Numbered from the stretch's first letter, positions 27,371 to 36,949 are shown. The stretch is DNA of 64,000 bases from Corynebacterium simulans (GCF_001586215.1 NZ_CP014634.1:2480001-2544000), one strand, 5' to 3'. The notes: generated by a model not told the origin, from the sequence alone. Made by a program: numbers and translations.

Positions 27371-29140
27371 ATGATTACTCGCCTTTCGAATCTCTTCCTT
27401 CGCACCTTGCGCGAAGATCCGGCAGATGCCGAAGTAACCAGCCACAAGCTCCTCGTTCGTGCAGGCTACGTCCGCCGCGCCGCGCCGGGCGTTTACACCT
27501 GGCTGCCACTCGGCCTGCGCACCCTGTCCAAGATTGAAGACATCGTGCGCGAGGAGATGAACGCAATCGGCGGCCAGGAGATGCTCTTCCCGGCCCTTTT
27601 GCCGCGTGAGCCTTATGAGCAGACCCAGCGCTGGACCGAGTACGGCGATAACCTCTTCCGCCTGAAGGACCGCAAGGGCGCAGACATGCTGCTCGGCCCG
27701 ACACACGAGGAGATGTTCGCCTCGGCAGTAAAAGACATGTACTCCTCTTATAAGGACTTCCCGGTTACCCTGTACCAAATCCAGACCAAGTACCGCGATG
27801 AGGAGCGTCCGCGTGCGGGCATTCTCCGCGGCCGCGAGTTTGTGATGAAGGATTCCTACTCCTTCGACATGAGCGACGAGGGCCTGGACGAGTCCTACCA
27901 GCGCCACCGCAAGGCTTACCAGAACATCTTCAACCGTCTGAAGATTGATTACGCCATCTGCAAGGCAACCTCTGGTGCCATGGGAGGTTCCGCGTCCGAG
28001 GAATTTCTGGCTGTCTCTCCGGCAGGTGAGGACACCTTCGTACGCGCCACGGAGGGCGAGTACGCGGCTAACGTTGAGGCCGTGGTTACCCCTGTGCCGG
28101 AAGAAAAGGCAATTGAAGGCCAGGCAGAGGCGAAGGTTTACCAGACGCCTGATGCTGCGACCATTGACTCTTTGGTGCAGTGGGCTAACTCTGAAGGCAT
28201 CGAGGTTGAAGGCCGTGCGGTGGAAGCCGCTGACACCCTGAAGTGCATGGTTATCAAGGTGGCACAGCCTGCGGCAAGCGAGGAAGAAAAGGAATGGCAG
28301 CTAGCTGCTGTTCTGATTCCGGGCGATCGCGAGCTGGACGAAAAGCGCCTTGAGGCCTCCCTTGAGCCTGCCGAGTTTGAGCTGGCCGGTGACGAGGACT
28401 TCAAGAAGAACCCCTTCCTGGTTCGCGGCTACGTGGGCCCGCGTGCGCTCAACGCAAACGACGTGAAGGTTTATGCGGATCCGCGCGTGGTAAAGGGCTC
28501 CTCCTGGATTACTGGTGCTGATGAGGCTAACCACCACGTGGTGGGCTGTATTGCTGGCCGCGACTTCGAGGTTGACGAGTTCATCGAGGCCGCCGAGGTC
28601 AAGGAAGGCGATCCGGCACCGAACGGCATGGGCACCCTGACCCTGGAGCGCGGCATCGAGCTGGGCCACATCTTCCAGCTGGGCCGCAAGTACACCGAGG
28701 CATTCGATGTTCAGATCCTGGATGAGAACGGCAAGCGTGCGGTTCCGACCATGGGCTCCTACGGCATCGGTATCTCCCGCATGATGGCTGTCTTGGCCGA
28801 GCAGATGGCTGACGAGAAGGGCCTGCGTTGGCCGGTTGAAGTTGCTCCTTTCCAGGTGCACGTGGCTGTGGCGAACAAGGACGCCGCTGCGCTTGAGGCA
28901 GGGCAGAAGCTGGTCGAGGACCTTGATGCTGCTGGAATCGAGGTTCTCTTTGATGACCGTCCGAAGGTATCTCCGGGCGTGAAGTTCAAGGACGCTGAGC
29001 TGCTGGGTATGCCGTTCATCGCCATCCTTGGCCGCTCGTTTGCCGATGGCATCATCGAGCTGCGCATCCGTGGTGGCGAAACGCTTGAGGTGCCAGCTGA
29101 GCAGATCGTGGACAAGCTCTTGGAGCTCGTGCGCGGTTGA
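27371..29140 (+). CDS. proS: Prolyl-tRNA synthetase (bacterial type with editing domain)
   Basis: Class II synthetase charging tRNA-Pro. The 589-residue product has motif 2 and its loop ([25 protein letters not shown]), a long insertion domain between motifs 2 and 3 (about 220-400) that edits Ala-tRNA-Pro, motif 3 ([14 protein letters not shown]) and an anticodon-binding C-terminal domain. The ATG at 27371 gives [16 protein letters not shown], the usual N-terminus; the GTG three codons upstream is not needed. No T-box leader is possible with the start so close to the promoter. Confidence 0.97.
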   Translation: MITRLSNLFLRTLREDPADAEVTSHKLLVRAGYVRRAAPGVYTWLPLGLRTLSKIEDIVREEMNAIGGQEMLFPALLPREPYEQTQRWTEYGDNLFRLKDRKGADMLLGPTHEEMFASAVKDMYSSYKDFPVTLYQIQTKYRDEERPRAGILRGREFVMKDSYSFDMSDEGLDESYQRHRKAYQNIFNRLKIDYAICKATSGAMGGSASEEFLAVSPAGEDTFVRATEGEYAANVEAVVTPVPEEKAIEGQAEAKVYQTPDAATIDSLVQWANSEGIEVEGRAVEAADTLKCMVIKVAQPAASEEEKEWQLAAVLIPGDRELDEKRLEASLEPAEFELAGDEDFKKNPFLVRGYVGPRALNANDVKVYADPRVVKGSSWITGADEANHHVVGCIAGRDFEVDEFIEAAEVKEGDPAPNGMGTLTLERGIELGHIFQLGRKYTEAFDVQILDENGKRAVPTMGSYGIGISRMMAVLAEQMADEKGLRWPVEVAPFQVHVAVANKDAAALEAGQKLVEDLDAAGIEVLFDDRPKVSPGVKFKDAELLGMPFIAILGRSFADGIIELRIRGGETLEVPAEQIVDKLLELVRG

Positions 29141-29215
29141 GGCGTGCCGTTAAGGGGGCGCTGTTGGCGCGTGGTGTTAAGAGCGCGCTGTTAATGGTGC
29201 GCTGTTAAGGCGCAG

Positions 29216-29282
29216 GTACCGCTGTATGTAAATAAGGCTTCCAATCTTGTGATTTGGGGGCCTTATTTGCATATATAAGTAC
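29216..29282. repeat. Dispersed imperfect palindrome, copy 1
   Basis: A 67-bp element bounded by GTAC at both ends. Its arms TATGTAAATAAGGC and GCCTTATTTGCATA pair with one G-T, around a 21-nt centre. Copy 2 at 29393 has the same arms and ends. It may also end proS transcripts. Confidence 0.65.
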
Positions 29283-29392
29283 CTGGCAGTTGGGGTCACT
29301 CCGGCCGTGCGGGTTCGCGGGACGTTTCCGCGTGGGGTGGTGCGCTTTGTGGGGTGCGGTGCGCGGGGTTGAGGTGAGCCGTTAGAGGGCGA

Positions 29393-29460
29393 GTACCGCT
29401 CTGCGTAAATAGGGCAGCTGTTTGCCGTGTTTTAGGCGGCCTATTTGCACACAGAAGTAC
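29393..29460. repeat. Dispersed imperfect palindrome, copy 2
   Basis: A 68-bp copy of the 29216 element: GTAC ends, arms GTAAATAGG and CCTATTTGC, and a different centre. The right GTAC directly abuts the 25-bp tandem array. Confidence 0.65.
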
Positions 29461-29564
29461 GTTGATGGGGGATGCAAAGCGGTCCGTTGATGGGGGATGC
29501 AAAGCGGTCCGTTGATGGGGGATGCAAAGCGGTCCGTTGATGGGGGATGCAAAGCGGTGGGTTG
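29461..29564 (+). repeat. Tandem array of four 25-bp units
   Basis: Units begin at 29461, 29486, 29511 and 29536, each starting GTTGATGGGGGATGCAAAG. The first three are identical and the fourth ends GG instead of CC, followed by a partial GTTG. There are no spacers, so it is not a CRISPR. The rest of 29141-29635 holds only short GCGCTGTTA-like repeats (29155-29210) and a GCCCTGCCCC/GGGGCAGGGC hairpin (29581-29611) that may terminate the rpf gene. Confidence 0.85.
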
Positions 29565-29635
29565 CTGTGGATACGCGAAGGCCCTGCCCCTTTCGGTTCG
29601 AGGGGCAGGGCCTTATGGCACGTATGAGTGTGGCT

Positions 29636-30100
<465 letters not shown>

Positions 30101-30167
30101 TCATTGTCTGGCCGCTACTCAGTAAGCCTTAAGCGGCTGTGGGCTCGGTGGAGAAAACTCGGCGATG

Positions 30168-30179
30168 TAGAGTCAGGGC
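30168..30179 (+). promoter_or_regulatory. Putative leaderless promoter of the DoxX-like gene (-10 TAGAGT)
   Basis: TAGAGT (30168-30173) ends 6 nt before the ATG at 30180. Confidence 0.45.
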
Positions 30180-30557
30180 ATGGCTATTGATTGGAAGCGT
30201 GCCCGTGCCCTTACGTTTGGCTCTGTGATGCTAAGCATGGGCACGCTGCACTTTGTGAAGAAGGAAGAATTTGAATCCATCGTGCCGCCGCGTCTGCCAG
30301 GCGGTGCGCGGTTCTATAACTATGCCTCAGGTATCTGGGAGCTGGCCACCGGTGCAGCAGTAATTAATGAGCGCACACGTTCCGTCGGCGGCTGGTCCGC
30401 AGTAGCACTGTTGCTTGCGGTATGGCCCGCCAATATGTATCACGCCCGCAAGGATTGGAATCAATCCTCCACGGGCGTAGGTAAGAAGCTCTATCACGTG
30501 CTGCGTCAGCCAGCACAGTTGCTGATTATTCGCGAGGCGTTGCAGTTTGTGCGCTAG
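30180..30557 (+). CDS. Small DoxX-like membrane protein
   Basis: A 125-residue protein with about three hydrophobic segments. It contains GTLHFVKKEEFESIVPPRLP, ASGIWELATGAAVIN and VALLLAVWPANMYHARKD, a pattern typical of short actinobacterial DoxX-like proteins. Larger DoxX relatives work in redox or surfactant-like membrane roles, but no function is assigned to this type. It stands alone, with an MMPL gene remnant on the opposite strand directly after it. Confidence 0.7.
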   Translation: MAIDWKRARALTFGSVMLSMGTLHFVKKEEFESIVPPRLPGGARFYNYASGIWELATGAAVINERTRSVGGWSAVALLLAVWPANMYHARKDWNQSSTGVGKKLYHVLRQPAQLLIIREALQFVR

Positions 30558-30960
30558 CGCTGTTCGTAGCAGCTCGCTTTAGGTGTGTGGGCCACCAGAA
30601 CTTCTCGCCGAGGATCTGGACCAAGGCCGGTACCAAGACGGTGCGCACGATGAGTGTATCGAGTAGAACACTCCGAGCGACCCGGCGGGTATCGGCCCGG
30701 GCATCCTCGCGGCCGCGGATTCTTCGTCAGCTAGCTGGGAGTCGGGGCCGCCTACCAGTACAGAGCCCTCGCTGCGGGTGCCGGCGTGCTCACCGAAGTG
30801 CTCGCGCAGCTGGGTGACCTTGTCGGCGATTTCGGTAGAGGTCCCGGCCGTTACCTGGACTGGCACGATGGCTGAGTTGCCGTCTTTGCTAGGGATGAGC
30901 GGGCCATCTAAGGTGGCGTATTTTCTGGTGAGACACCATGGCCATTGTAAAGCCCAGCCT
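30558..30960 (-). pseudogene. Remnant of an MMPL/RND-family membrane transporter gene
   Basis: Two frames on the minus strand each read as parts of an MMPL protein. One (about 30712-30890) gives LIPSKDGNSAIVPVQVTAGT, then TEIADKVTQLREHF and a GG-containing segment, like an extracytoplasmic loop. Another (about 30586-30710) gives REDARADTRRVARSV, then LLDTLIVRTVLVPAL and GEKFWWP, the signature of the last membrane helices. The frames differ and the rest of an ~700-residue protein is missing, so the gene has lost its centre by deletion and carries a frameshift. Exact ends are uncertain. Confidence 0.75.
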
Positions 30961-31001
30961 TAAGGCGGGGCCCGAAGATTTGTTTAGGGATTCACGCTTT
31001 T

Positions 31002-31889
31002 CTATAAACCGCGGGATTGGGCAGCAACGGCGATGAGCCAGTTGCGCCAGGCCACGCGTTCCTCGCCCTCGGCAGTGGGGGCGGCGGCTTGTGACGCGGC
31101 AGAAGACCACTCGAGGGAGTCATTCCACCCCAGGTGGTCGACGAAAGCTTGGGCGGAAGCAGCGTCGCTAGGCAGCGGCATTTCCTCAGGCGTTGGCTCG
31201 TAAGCGGGGGCCGGTTGGGGGACTTCGCCAAGCGGGGCGAGTGCCTTTTGCAGCGCTGCGATGCGTTTTTCGTGCATCTCGAGGCGGTCATCGATGTTTT
31301 CTTCCATCGACGGCGCGGCGTAGGAGCGGGCGAAGTCCAGGCCGTAGACCTGCTCGTATTCCCATTCCAGAAGCTCTCGGGCGCGGGCGGCTTCGCTGGG
31401 ATCAAGCTCCGGGGACTCCGGCAGCTGGGAAGGCTCCCACGCGTCCAAGATGATGGCCTGGTTGGTCACCAGCGCGCGGGACTCCGCGCTGACCTCGCTC
31501 AGGGCGTCGCGGGTATGCACCGCGGCTTGGTCCATGACTTCGATGACATCAATATTTTCTGCGGCCGGCTCTTGGTCGGCGGCCTGCGGGTCGCGCTGGA
31601 CCTCGCAGGAGCGCGGGGCAGCGCCTTTCTCGTTGCGGCCGCAAAGCCGCTCGACCTCGGCATAAAGGGCATCGGCCTGCTCGGAGCGCAACTGCGAAGC
31701 GTGGGGATCGACCGCAGCGAGCTGCTGCGCGTCCGCGTCGGCGCTGCGGCCTAAGCCCACGAGTGCCTCATCGGGACGGGGGCCAAAGTAGTCGACGATG
31801 GAGTCGACGGCTTGGCATCCGCTCAGCGCGGGCGCGAGTGCGCCAAGGACGGTAAGCGTTGCGATGGGGGCTAGGGCACGGCGGTTCAC
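31002..31889 (-). CDS. DUF4439 (ferritin-like fold) lipoprotein
   Basis: A 295-residue exported lipoprotein. A signal peptide ending ALSGC (lipidated Cys at about 25) is followed by an Ala/Glu-rich region and a C-terminal helical domain whose end, WRNWLIAVAAQ, is characteristic of DUF4439. Coiled segments such as EENIDDRLEMHEKRIAALQKA are visible. The family sits beside rimP in many actinobacteria, including mycobacteria, but its function is not established. The GTG at 31889 is chosen from the signal peptide and a -10 hexamer 7 nt upstream. Confidence 0.78.
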   Translation of the reverse strand: MNRRALAPIATLTVLGALAPALSGCQAVDSIVDYFGPRPDEALVGLGRSADADAQQLAAVDPHASQLRSEQADALYAEVERLCGRNEKGAAPRSCEVQRDPQAADQEPAAENIDVIEVMDQAAVHTRDALSEVSAESRALVTNQAIILDAWEPSQLPESPELDPSEAARARELLEWEYEQVYGLDFARSYAAPSMEENIDDRLEMHEKRIAALQKALAPLGEVPQPAPAYEPTPEEMPLPSDAASAQAFVDHLGWNDSLEWSSAASQAAAPTAEGEERVAWRNWLIAVAAQSRGL

Positions 31890-31902
31890 GCAAAAGACCT
31901 TA
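31890..31902 (-). promoter_or_regulatory. Putative leaderless promoter of the DUF4439 gene (-10 TAAGGT)
   Basis: TAAGGT on the minus strand (31897-31902) ends 7 nt before the GTG at 31889. Confidence 0.45.
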
Positions 31903-31913
31903 CACGTAACAGT

Positions 31914-31926
31914 TAGGCTAGAGCGC
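31914..31926 (+). promoter_or_regulatory. Putative leaderless promoter of rimP (-10 TAGGCT)
   Basis: TAGGCT (31914-31919) ends 7 nt before the ATG at 31927. It would drive the rimP-nusA-ylxR-infB transcript. Confidence 0.45.
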
Positions 31927-32493
31927 ATGGCTTTTCCAGATGCAGAACAATTAACTGAACTACTCCAACCATTGCTGGAGCCCCGCGGGCTCGACGTGGA
32001 GGACGTAAAGACTACCAAGGCGGGAAAGAAATCCCAGGTCATCATCCGCATCGATGGTGATACGCGCCCGAGCTCCGATGTCCTGGAAGAAGTCTCCAAT
32101 CAGATCTCCCAATTCTTTGATGCCAAGGAAGAATCAGGCGAGTTGAACTTTGGCGCAGGCTACACCCTGGAGGTCTCTACCCCGGGCGTCGATCTGCCAT
32201 TTACCGCCCCGCGCCACTGGCGCCGCAACCGTGGCCGCGTCGTCGCATTTGAAACCGCTCCGGGCAAGACCGAAGTGGCTCGTATCGGTGCGCTTTCCGC
32301 GGATGAGGCTGCGGTAGCGCTTATCACTACGGTGAAGAAGGACGTCCAATTCCGCATCGAGCGATTGGAAAATATCCACCGCGCGGTGGTAGAAATTGAA
32401 TTTGCTAAACCTTCTGCGGACGAGCAGGAGGCAGCGCAGCAGACGTTTGAATACGCCGAGCAGAACTCGGCAACCCGAGAGGATGAAAAGTGA
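31927..32493 (+). CDS. rimP: Ribosome maturation factor RimP
   Basis: RimP assists assembly of the 30S subunit around S12. The 188-residue product has the two-domain layout: an N-terminal alpha/beta part with LEPRGLDVEDV and the QVIIRIDGD strand, the YTLEVSTPGVDLPFTAPRHW motif, and a C-terminal SH3-like barrel. The ATG at 31927 is favoured over an upstream extension. The stop overlaps the nusA GTG (GTGA). Confidence 0.95.
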   Translation: MAFPDAEQLTELLQPLLEPRGLDVEDVKTTKAGKKSQVIIRIDGDTRPSSDVLEEVSNQISQFFDAKEESGELNFGAGYTLEVSTPGVDLPFTAPRHWRRNRGRVVAFETAPGKTEVARIGALSADEAAVALITTVKKDVQFRIERLENIHRAVVEIEFAKPSADEQEAAQQTFEYAEQNSATREDEK

Positions 32494-33506
32494 ATATTGA
32501 TCTAGAGGCACTCCGTACGATCCAGAACGAGCGCGGCGTCCACGTCAAGGACCTGCTCGAAGCGATCGCGAGTGCCTTGTTGTATTCGTACCTGGATTAT
32601 CGCAAGCAGTCGGCAGAAACCAAGGCGGAGGGCACCAAGTCCCGCGTAGACATCGACGCCGACACCGGTGCAGTTTCCGTCATCGTCACGGAGACCGACC
32701 TGGAAACTGGCGAGACTTTGAGCGAATACGACGATACGCCAGAAAACTTTGGTCGCTTCGGTGCGCAGGCAGTGCGCGAGGCCATCATCCGCAAGCTGCG
32801 CGAGGCAGAAGCCGAGCAAACCTATGAGTCCTATTCGGAACTGACTGGGCGCGTCGTATCCGGCGTCGTCCAGCGCGATGTGCGCGCCAACGAGCGCGGC
32901 GTCGTTGTGGTCCAGCTCGGTACTGAACTGGATTCCCAGGACGCTATCTTGCTGCCCGCTGAGCAGCTGCCGGGTGAGAAACTCGAGCACGGTGACCGTA
33001 TCAAGGCATATGTTGTGGGAGTTACCCGCAACGGCGCGCAGGTGCAGATCACCCTTTCGCGCACCCACCCGGAGCTGGTGCGCGGCCTGTTCGAGCTGGA
33101 AATCCCTGAGGTGGGCGACGGCGCCGTCGAGCTCGTGGCCATCGCGCGTGAGGCCGGACACCGCTCCAAGGTGGCAGTGGTGGGCCACGCAAAGGGCCTT
33201 AACGCCAAGGGCGCCTGCATTGGTCCACGTGGCCAGCGCGTCAACAACATCATGCGTGAGCTCGGCGGCGAGAAGATCGACATCATCGACTACAGCGAGG
33301 ACCCAAGCGTCTACGTGGGCAACTCCCTGGCGCCGTCCAAGGTTGTCCGCGTTGAGGTCATCGACCACGAAGCACAGGTTGCGCGCGTGACCGTTCCGGA
33401 TTACCAGTTGTCTTTGGCAATTGGTAAGGAAGGCCAGAACGCCCGCCTGGCGGCGCGTCTTACCGGGTGGAAGATCGACATCCACTCCGATGCAAAATCC
33501 AACTAG
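32490..33506 (+). CDS. nusA: Transcription termination/antitermination factor NusA
   Basis: RNA-polymerase-binding factor for pausing, termination and rRNA antitermination. The 338-residue product has an N-terminal polymerase-binding domain (about 1-115), an S1 domain (about 120-195, SGVVQRDVRANERGVVVV) and two KH domains (AKGLNAKGACIGPRGQRV and LAIGKEGQNARLAARLTGW). It lacks the acidic C-terminal repeats of E. coli NusA, as usual in Gram-positives. It starts at GTG and overlaps rimP by 4 bp. Confidence 0.97.
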   Translation: MNIDLEALRTIQNERGVHVKDLLEAIASALLYSYLDYRKQSAETKAEGTKSRVDIDADTGAVSVIVTETDLETGETLSEYDDTPENFGRFGAQAVREAIIRKLREAEAEQTYESYSELTGRVVSGVVQRDVRANERGVVVVQLGTELDSQDAILLPAEQLPGEKLEHGDRIKAYVVGVTRNGAQVQITLSRTHPELVRGLFELEIPEVGDGAVELVAIAREAGHRSKVAVVGHAKGLNAKGACIGPRGQRVNNIMRELGGEKIDIIDYSEDPSVYVGNSLAPSKVVRVEVIDHEAQVARVTVPDYQLSLAIGKEGQNARLAARLTGWKIDIHSDAKSN

Positions 33507-33577
33507 TAGTCGGGCTGCACAGGGATAAAGGTACTAATTAAGGTTCTGCCAGGTTTTCGCGTAAGCTAGATAACGGC

Positions 33578-33606
33578 CCACATGCAGAAAAGCTGTGGCG
33601 TTTTTC
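33578..33606 (+). terminator. Attenuator-like hairpin between nusA and ylxR
   Basis: CCACA(t)GC (33578-33585) pairs with GCTGTGG (33592-33598), followed by CGTTTTTC. The genes downstream belong to the same operon, so partial termination is more likely than a full stop. TAAGCTAGATAACG just before it could instead be an internal promoter. Confidence 0.4.
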
Positions 33607-33635
33607 AGGTAAGCGCGAAAACGTAAGGGAGTTGG

Positions 33636-33947
33636 ATGTCACTGAGACAACCACAGTCAGACCCTCACGTACGTATTCGTACCTGTATTGCTACGCGCCG
33701 CCGCTTTCCCGATACGCAGCTATTGCGTGTTGTCGTTGACCGCGATGACCCAAGCGGCCGACGTGTCGTGGCGGATCCGCGGCGCCGCCTTCCCGGAAGG
33801 GGAGCCTGGATTAGCCCGGAACTTTCTGCATTAGAGCTGGCGGAGCGCACCCGAGCATTTCGGCGCGCGCTTCGGTTATCCACTGACGTGGATACAGGTC
33901 ACGTACGTGAGTACCTGGAGAAGTTGGCGAAAGCCGGCGAATCATAG
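33636..33947 (+). CDS. ylxR: YlxR family RNA-binding protein
   Basis: A 103-residue basic protein of the YlxR/DUF448 family, which binds RNA and in some Gram-positives affects RNase P or transcription. The N-terminal RTCIATRRRFP, the RVVVDR strand and GRGAWIS (GRGAW at 54-58) are diagnostic. AAGGGAG precedes the ATG. The nusA-ylxR-infB order is conserved. Confidence 0.93.
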   Translation: MSLRQPQSDPHVRIRTCIATRRRFPDTQLLRVVVDRDDPSGRRVVADPRRRLPGRGAWISPELSALELAERTRAFRRALRLSTDVDTGHVREYLEKLAKAGES

Positions 33948-33953
33948 GTGCAT

Positions 33954-33978
33954 TCGTGAAGGCACCGCGCCTTCACGA
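33954..33978 (+). repeat. Perfect hairpin between ylxR and infB
   Basis: TCGTGAAGGC (33954-33963) and GCCTTCACGA (33969-33978) form a 10-bp stem with loop ACCGC. No T-tract follows. It is the first of two hairpins in the 164-bp ylxR-infB gap. Confidence 0.6.
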
Positions 33979-34055
33979 GCCAGAGTTAAAGGAAGACCGA
34001 ACACTGATGAGCGCACAACGATGAAGCATCAGCGATGAAAGTCCATAGCCATTAA

Positions 34056-34091
34056 CTAGGGGTCAGGCCACTTCCAGGCCTTGGCTCCTAG
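34056..34091 (+). promoter_or_regulatory. Long hairpin just before the infB ribosome binding site
   Basis: CTAGGGGTCA (34056-34065) pairs with TGGCTCCTAG (34082-34091), with two G-T pairs, and an inner GGCC/GGCC stem closes on ACTTCCA. It ends 10 nt before AAGGAG (34102-34107), suggesting a role in infB translation or RNA processing. Confidence 0.5.
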
Positions 34092-34111
34092 TAACGATCA
34101 CAAGGAGACAA

Positions 34112-36880
34112 GTGCCCGGAAAGCTACGTGTTCACGAGCTCGCAAAGCAGCTCGGAGTAACCAGCAAGGAACTACTCGCTACGCTCAAGGAGCAGGGCGA
34201 ATTCGTCAAGACTGCTTCTTCTACCATTGAACCTCCAGTGGTAAAGAAGATGCGCGCCCATTACGAGGCGCAGTCCGGCGGCGAGAAGCTGGCCGGTGAG
34301 AAGTCGGCAGAGAAAAAGCCTGCCGCAAACAAGGCTGCCAAGGACGCTAAGTCAGCTAAGGCTGCAGGCGCTGCCAAGGCAGAAAAGCCTGCAGCTAACG
34401 CGCCAAAGCCAGGCGCACCGAAGCCAGGCGCCCCGAAGCCGGGAGCTGCCAAGCCAGGTGCTGCTAAGCCGGGCCCGAAGGGTGGCCAGAAGCCACAGGC
34501 AAACGGCGCGGACAAGTCCGCTTCTAAGTCTGCCCCGAAGCCGGGCGCAGAACGTCCAAACCCAGGCAACGCTATGCCTCGCCCCATGCCGAAGCCGGGC
34601 GGCACCCGCCGCGTGGCCAACAACCCGTTCTCCACGGGTGGTGGCGAGGGCGGCCGTCCAGGACCACGTCCGGGCGGCTCCAAGGGCCAGCGTCCTGGCG
34701 GTAAGCCAGGCGATAACCGCGGCGGCAAGGGCGGCGGACGCTCGGGCCAGGGCGAGGGCAACCAGCGTCAGGGGCAGGGCGGCGGTCGTCGTCCATCGCC
34801 GGCCATGATGCCTTCGCATCCAAACCCGGCAGCCATGCCGTCTAAGTCCTCCAACGGTGGCGGCGGTGGCCGCGGCCGCGGTGGGCGTGGCCAGGGTGGA
34901 CCAGGCGGTCCAGGTGGCCCAGGCGGCTTCCGCGGTGGCGGACGCGGCGGACGTCGCGGCGGTACCGCAGGTGCATTCGGCCGTCCAGGTGGCGCACCGC
35001 GTCGCGGCAAGAAGTCGAAGCGTCAGAAGCGCCATGAGTTTGAAGAGCAGCAGAAGCATGAGGTAGGCGGCGTACGCCTGCCTGACGGCAAGGGCAAGAC
35101 CATTCGTCTGCGCCGCGGTGCTTCCTTGGCTGACTTCGCAGAGAAGATTGGCGCAGATCCGGCAGCACTGGTGCAGGCACTGTTCAACTTGGGCGAGATG
35201 GTTACCGCAACCGCCTCCGTTTCCGAGGAAACCCTGCAGCTGCTCGGCGCTGAGATTCACTACGACGTCCAGGTCGTCTCCCCAGAGGACGAGGACCGTG
35301 AGCTGCTCGAGTCCTTCGACCTGAAGTTCGGTGAGGACGAAGGCGGCGAAGAGGCGCTGGAGAACCGTCCTCCAGTTGTTACCGTCATGGGTCACGTCGA
35401 CCATGGTAAGACCCGCCTTTTGGACTCCATCCGTAAGACCAACGAGCGCGAGGGCGAGGCCGGCGGCATCACCCAGGGCATCGGTGCATACCAGACCACC
35501 GTTGAACTGGAAGATGGCGAGCGCACCATCACCTTCCTAGATACCCCGGGTCACGAGGCGTTTACCGCTATGCGTGCACGCGGTGCGAAGTCCACTGACT
35601 TGGCAATCCTGGTTGTCGCAGCAGATGACGGCGTCATGCCGCAGACCGTTGAGGCAATCAACCACGCCAAGGCTGCGGACATCCCAGTCGTGGTTGCAGT
35701 CAACAAGATCGATAAGCCAGAGGCTTCCCCGGACAAGATCCGTGGCCAGCTCACCGAGTACGGCCTGGTGCCGGAGGAATACGGCGGCGACACCATGTTC
35801 GTCGATATCTCTGCAAAGCAGGATCTGCACATCGACAGCCTGCTTGAGGCAGTCATCCTGACTGCTGATGCAGCGCTTGAACTGACTGCGAACCCAGAGA
35901 TGGACGCACAGGGCGTTGCCATCGAGTCTCACCTCGACCGTGGCCGCGGCCCGGTTGCCACCGTCATCGTCCAGCGCGGTACCCTCCGCGTTGGTGACTC
36001 CATCGTCGTTGGCGATGCGCACGGCCGTGTCCGCCGCATGCTTGACGAGTTCGGTAACGACGTCGAAGAGGCTGGTCCGTCCCGACCGGTTCAGGTCCAG
36101 GGCCTCAACGGTGTTCCGGGTGCCGGCGACAACCTGCTCGTGGTGGAAGATGACCGCGTGGCACGCCAGATTGCTGCACAGCGTGATGCTCGTAAGCGTT
36201 CCGCTCTGCAGGCAAAGGCTCGCAAGCGCGTCTCTCTCGAGGATCTGGATGCAGTTCTCAAGGAGACCTCGACCCTCAACCTCATCCTCAAGGGCGACAA
36301 CGCCGGTTCGGTGGAAGCCCTGGAAGATGCGTTGTTGGACATCGAGATCGACGACGAGGTACAGCTCAACATCATCGACCGTGGCGTTGGTGCTGTAACC
36401 CAGACCAACGTCTCCCTGGCAGCGGCTTCCGACGCAATCATCATCGCCTTCAACGTTCGCGCTGAGGGTAAGGCAACTGAGGAAGCTAACGCCGAGGGCG
36501 TGGATATCCGCTACTACACGATTATCTACCGCGCCATCGAAGAGGTCGAGGCTGCTCTCAAGGGTATGCTTAAGCCAATCTACGAGGAGCGCGACACCGG
36601 TGCTGCGGAAATCCGCGCGCTGTTCAAGTCCTCCGCTGTCGGCACCATCGCGGGCTGCATGGTCACCGAGGGCAAGGTCAAGCGCAACGGCAAGGTCCGC
36701 CTCGTTCGCGATGGCAACGTCATCACTTCCGACGCCAAGATCGAGTCCTTGCGCCACGAAAAGGACGACGCAAACGAGATCAACGCCGGCTACGAGTGCG
36801 GTATGGTCCTGTCCTACCCAGACATCCAGGTGGGCGACCAGATCCAGGCCTACGAAGAGGTCGAGGTTCCGCGTACCTAG
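34112..36880 (+). CDS. infB: Translation initiation factor IF-2
   Basis: GTPase that brings initiator tRNA to the 30S subunit. The 922-residue product has the N-terminal IF2-N helix ([17 protein letters not shown]) and a long disordered region (about 50-310) made of Lys/Ala/Pro repeats such as [10 protein letters not shown] and then Gly/Arg-rich stretches. The G domain follows (GHVDHGKT at 427-434, DTPGHE, NKID), then the C-terminal tRNA-binding domains. It begins at GTG behind AAGGAG. The repetitive N-terminal region is likely to vary in length between strains. Confidence 0.97.
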   Translation: MPGKLRVHELAKQLGVTSKELLATLKEQGEFVKTASSTIEPPVVKKMRAHYEAQSGGEKLAGEKSAEKKPAANKAAKDAKSAKAAGAAKAEKPAANAPKPGAPKPGAPKPGAAKPGAAKPGPKGGQKPQANGADKSASKSAPKPGAERPNPGNAMPRPMPKPGGTRRVANNPFSTGGGEGGRPGPRPGGSKGQRPGGKPGDNRGGKGGGRSGQGEGNQRQGQGGGRRPSPAMMPSHPNPAAMPSKSSNGGGGGRGRGGRGQGGPGGPGGPGGFRGGGRGGRRGGTAGAFGRPGGAPRRGKKSKRQKRHEFEEQQKHEVGGVRLPDGKGKTIRLRRGASLADFAEKIGADPAALVQALFNLGEMVTATASVSEETLQLLGAEIHYDVQVVSPEDEDRELLESFDLKFGEDEGGEEALENRPPVVTVMGHVDHGKTRLLDSIRKTNEREGEAGGITQGIGAYQTTVELEDGERTITFLDTPGHEAFTAMRARGAKSTDLAILVVAADDGVMPQTVEAINHAKAADIPVVVAVNKIDKPEASPDKIRGQLTEYGLVPEEYGGDTMFVDISAKQDLHIDSLLEAVILTADAALELTANPEMDAQGVAIESHLDRGRGPVATVIVQRGTLRVGDSIVVGDAHGRVRRMLDEFGNDVEEAGPSRPVQVQGLNGVPGAGDNLLVVEDDRVARQIAAQRDARKRSALQAKARKRVSLEDLDAVLKETSTLNLILKGDNAGSVEALEDALLDIEIDDEVQLNIIDRGVGAVTQTNVSLAAASDAIIIAFNVRAEGKATEEANAEGVDIRYYTIIYRAIEEVEAALKGMLKPIYEERDTGAAEIRALFKSSAVGTIAGCMVTEGKVKRNGKVRLVRDGNVITSDAKIESLRHEKDDANEINAGYECGMVLSYPDIQVGDQIQAYEEVEVPRT

Positions 36881-36894
36881 TCCGCAAGCAGTGT

Positions 36895-36946
36895 AAATAA
36901 AATCGCCAGGTGTTTCCCCGCTGGGGAAGCCCTGGCGATTTTATTT
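36895..36946. terminator. Strong terminator after infB
   Basis: A 16-bp perfect stem (36895-36910 with 36931-36946) and an inner TTCCCC/GGGGAA stem end in ATTTTATTT. The A-rich 5' arm means it could work in both directions. It ends the rimP-infB operon. Confidence 0.9.
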
Positions 36947-36949
36947 GTA

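Noticed and set aside
27340..27371. T-box leader for proS
   Set aside because: Only 31 bp separate proS from the divergent yaaA start, which leaves no room for a T-box.
29461..29564. CRISPR-like direct repeats
   Set aside because: The 25-bp units abut with no spacers, there are only four, and no cas genes are nearby.
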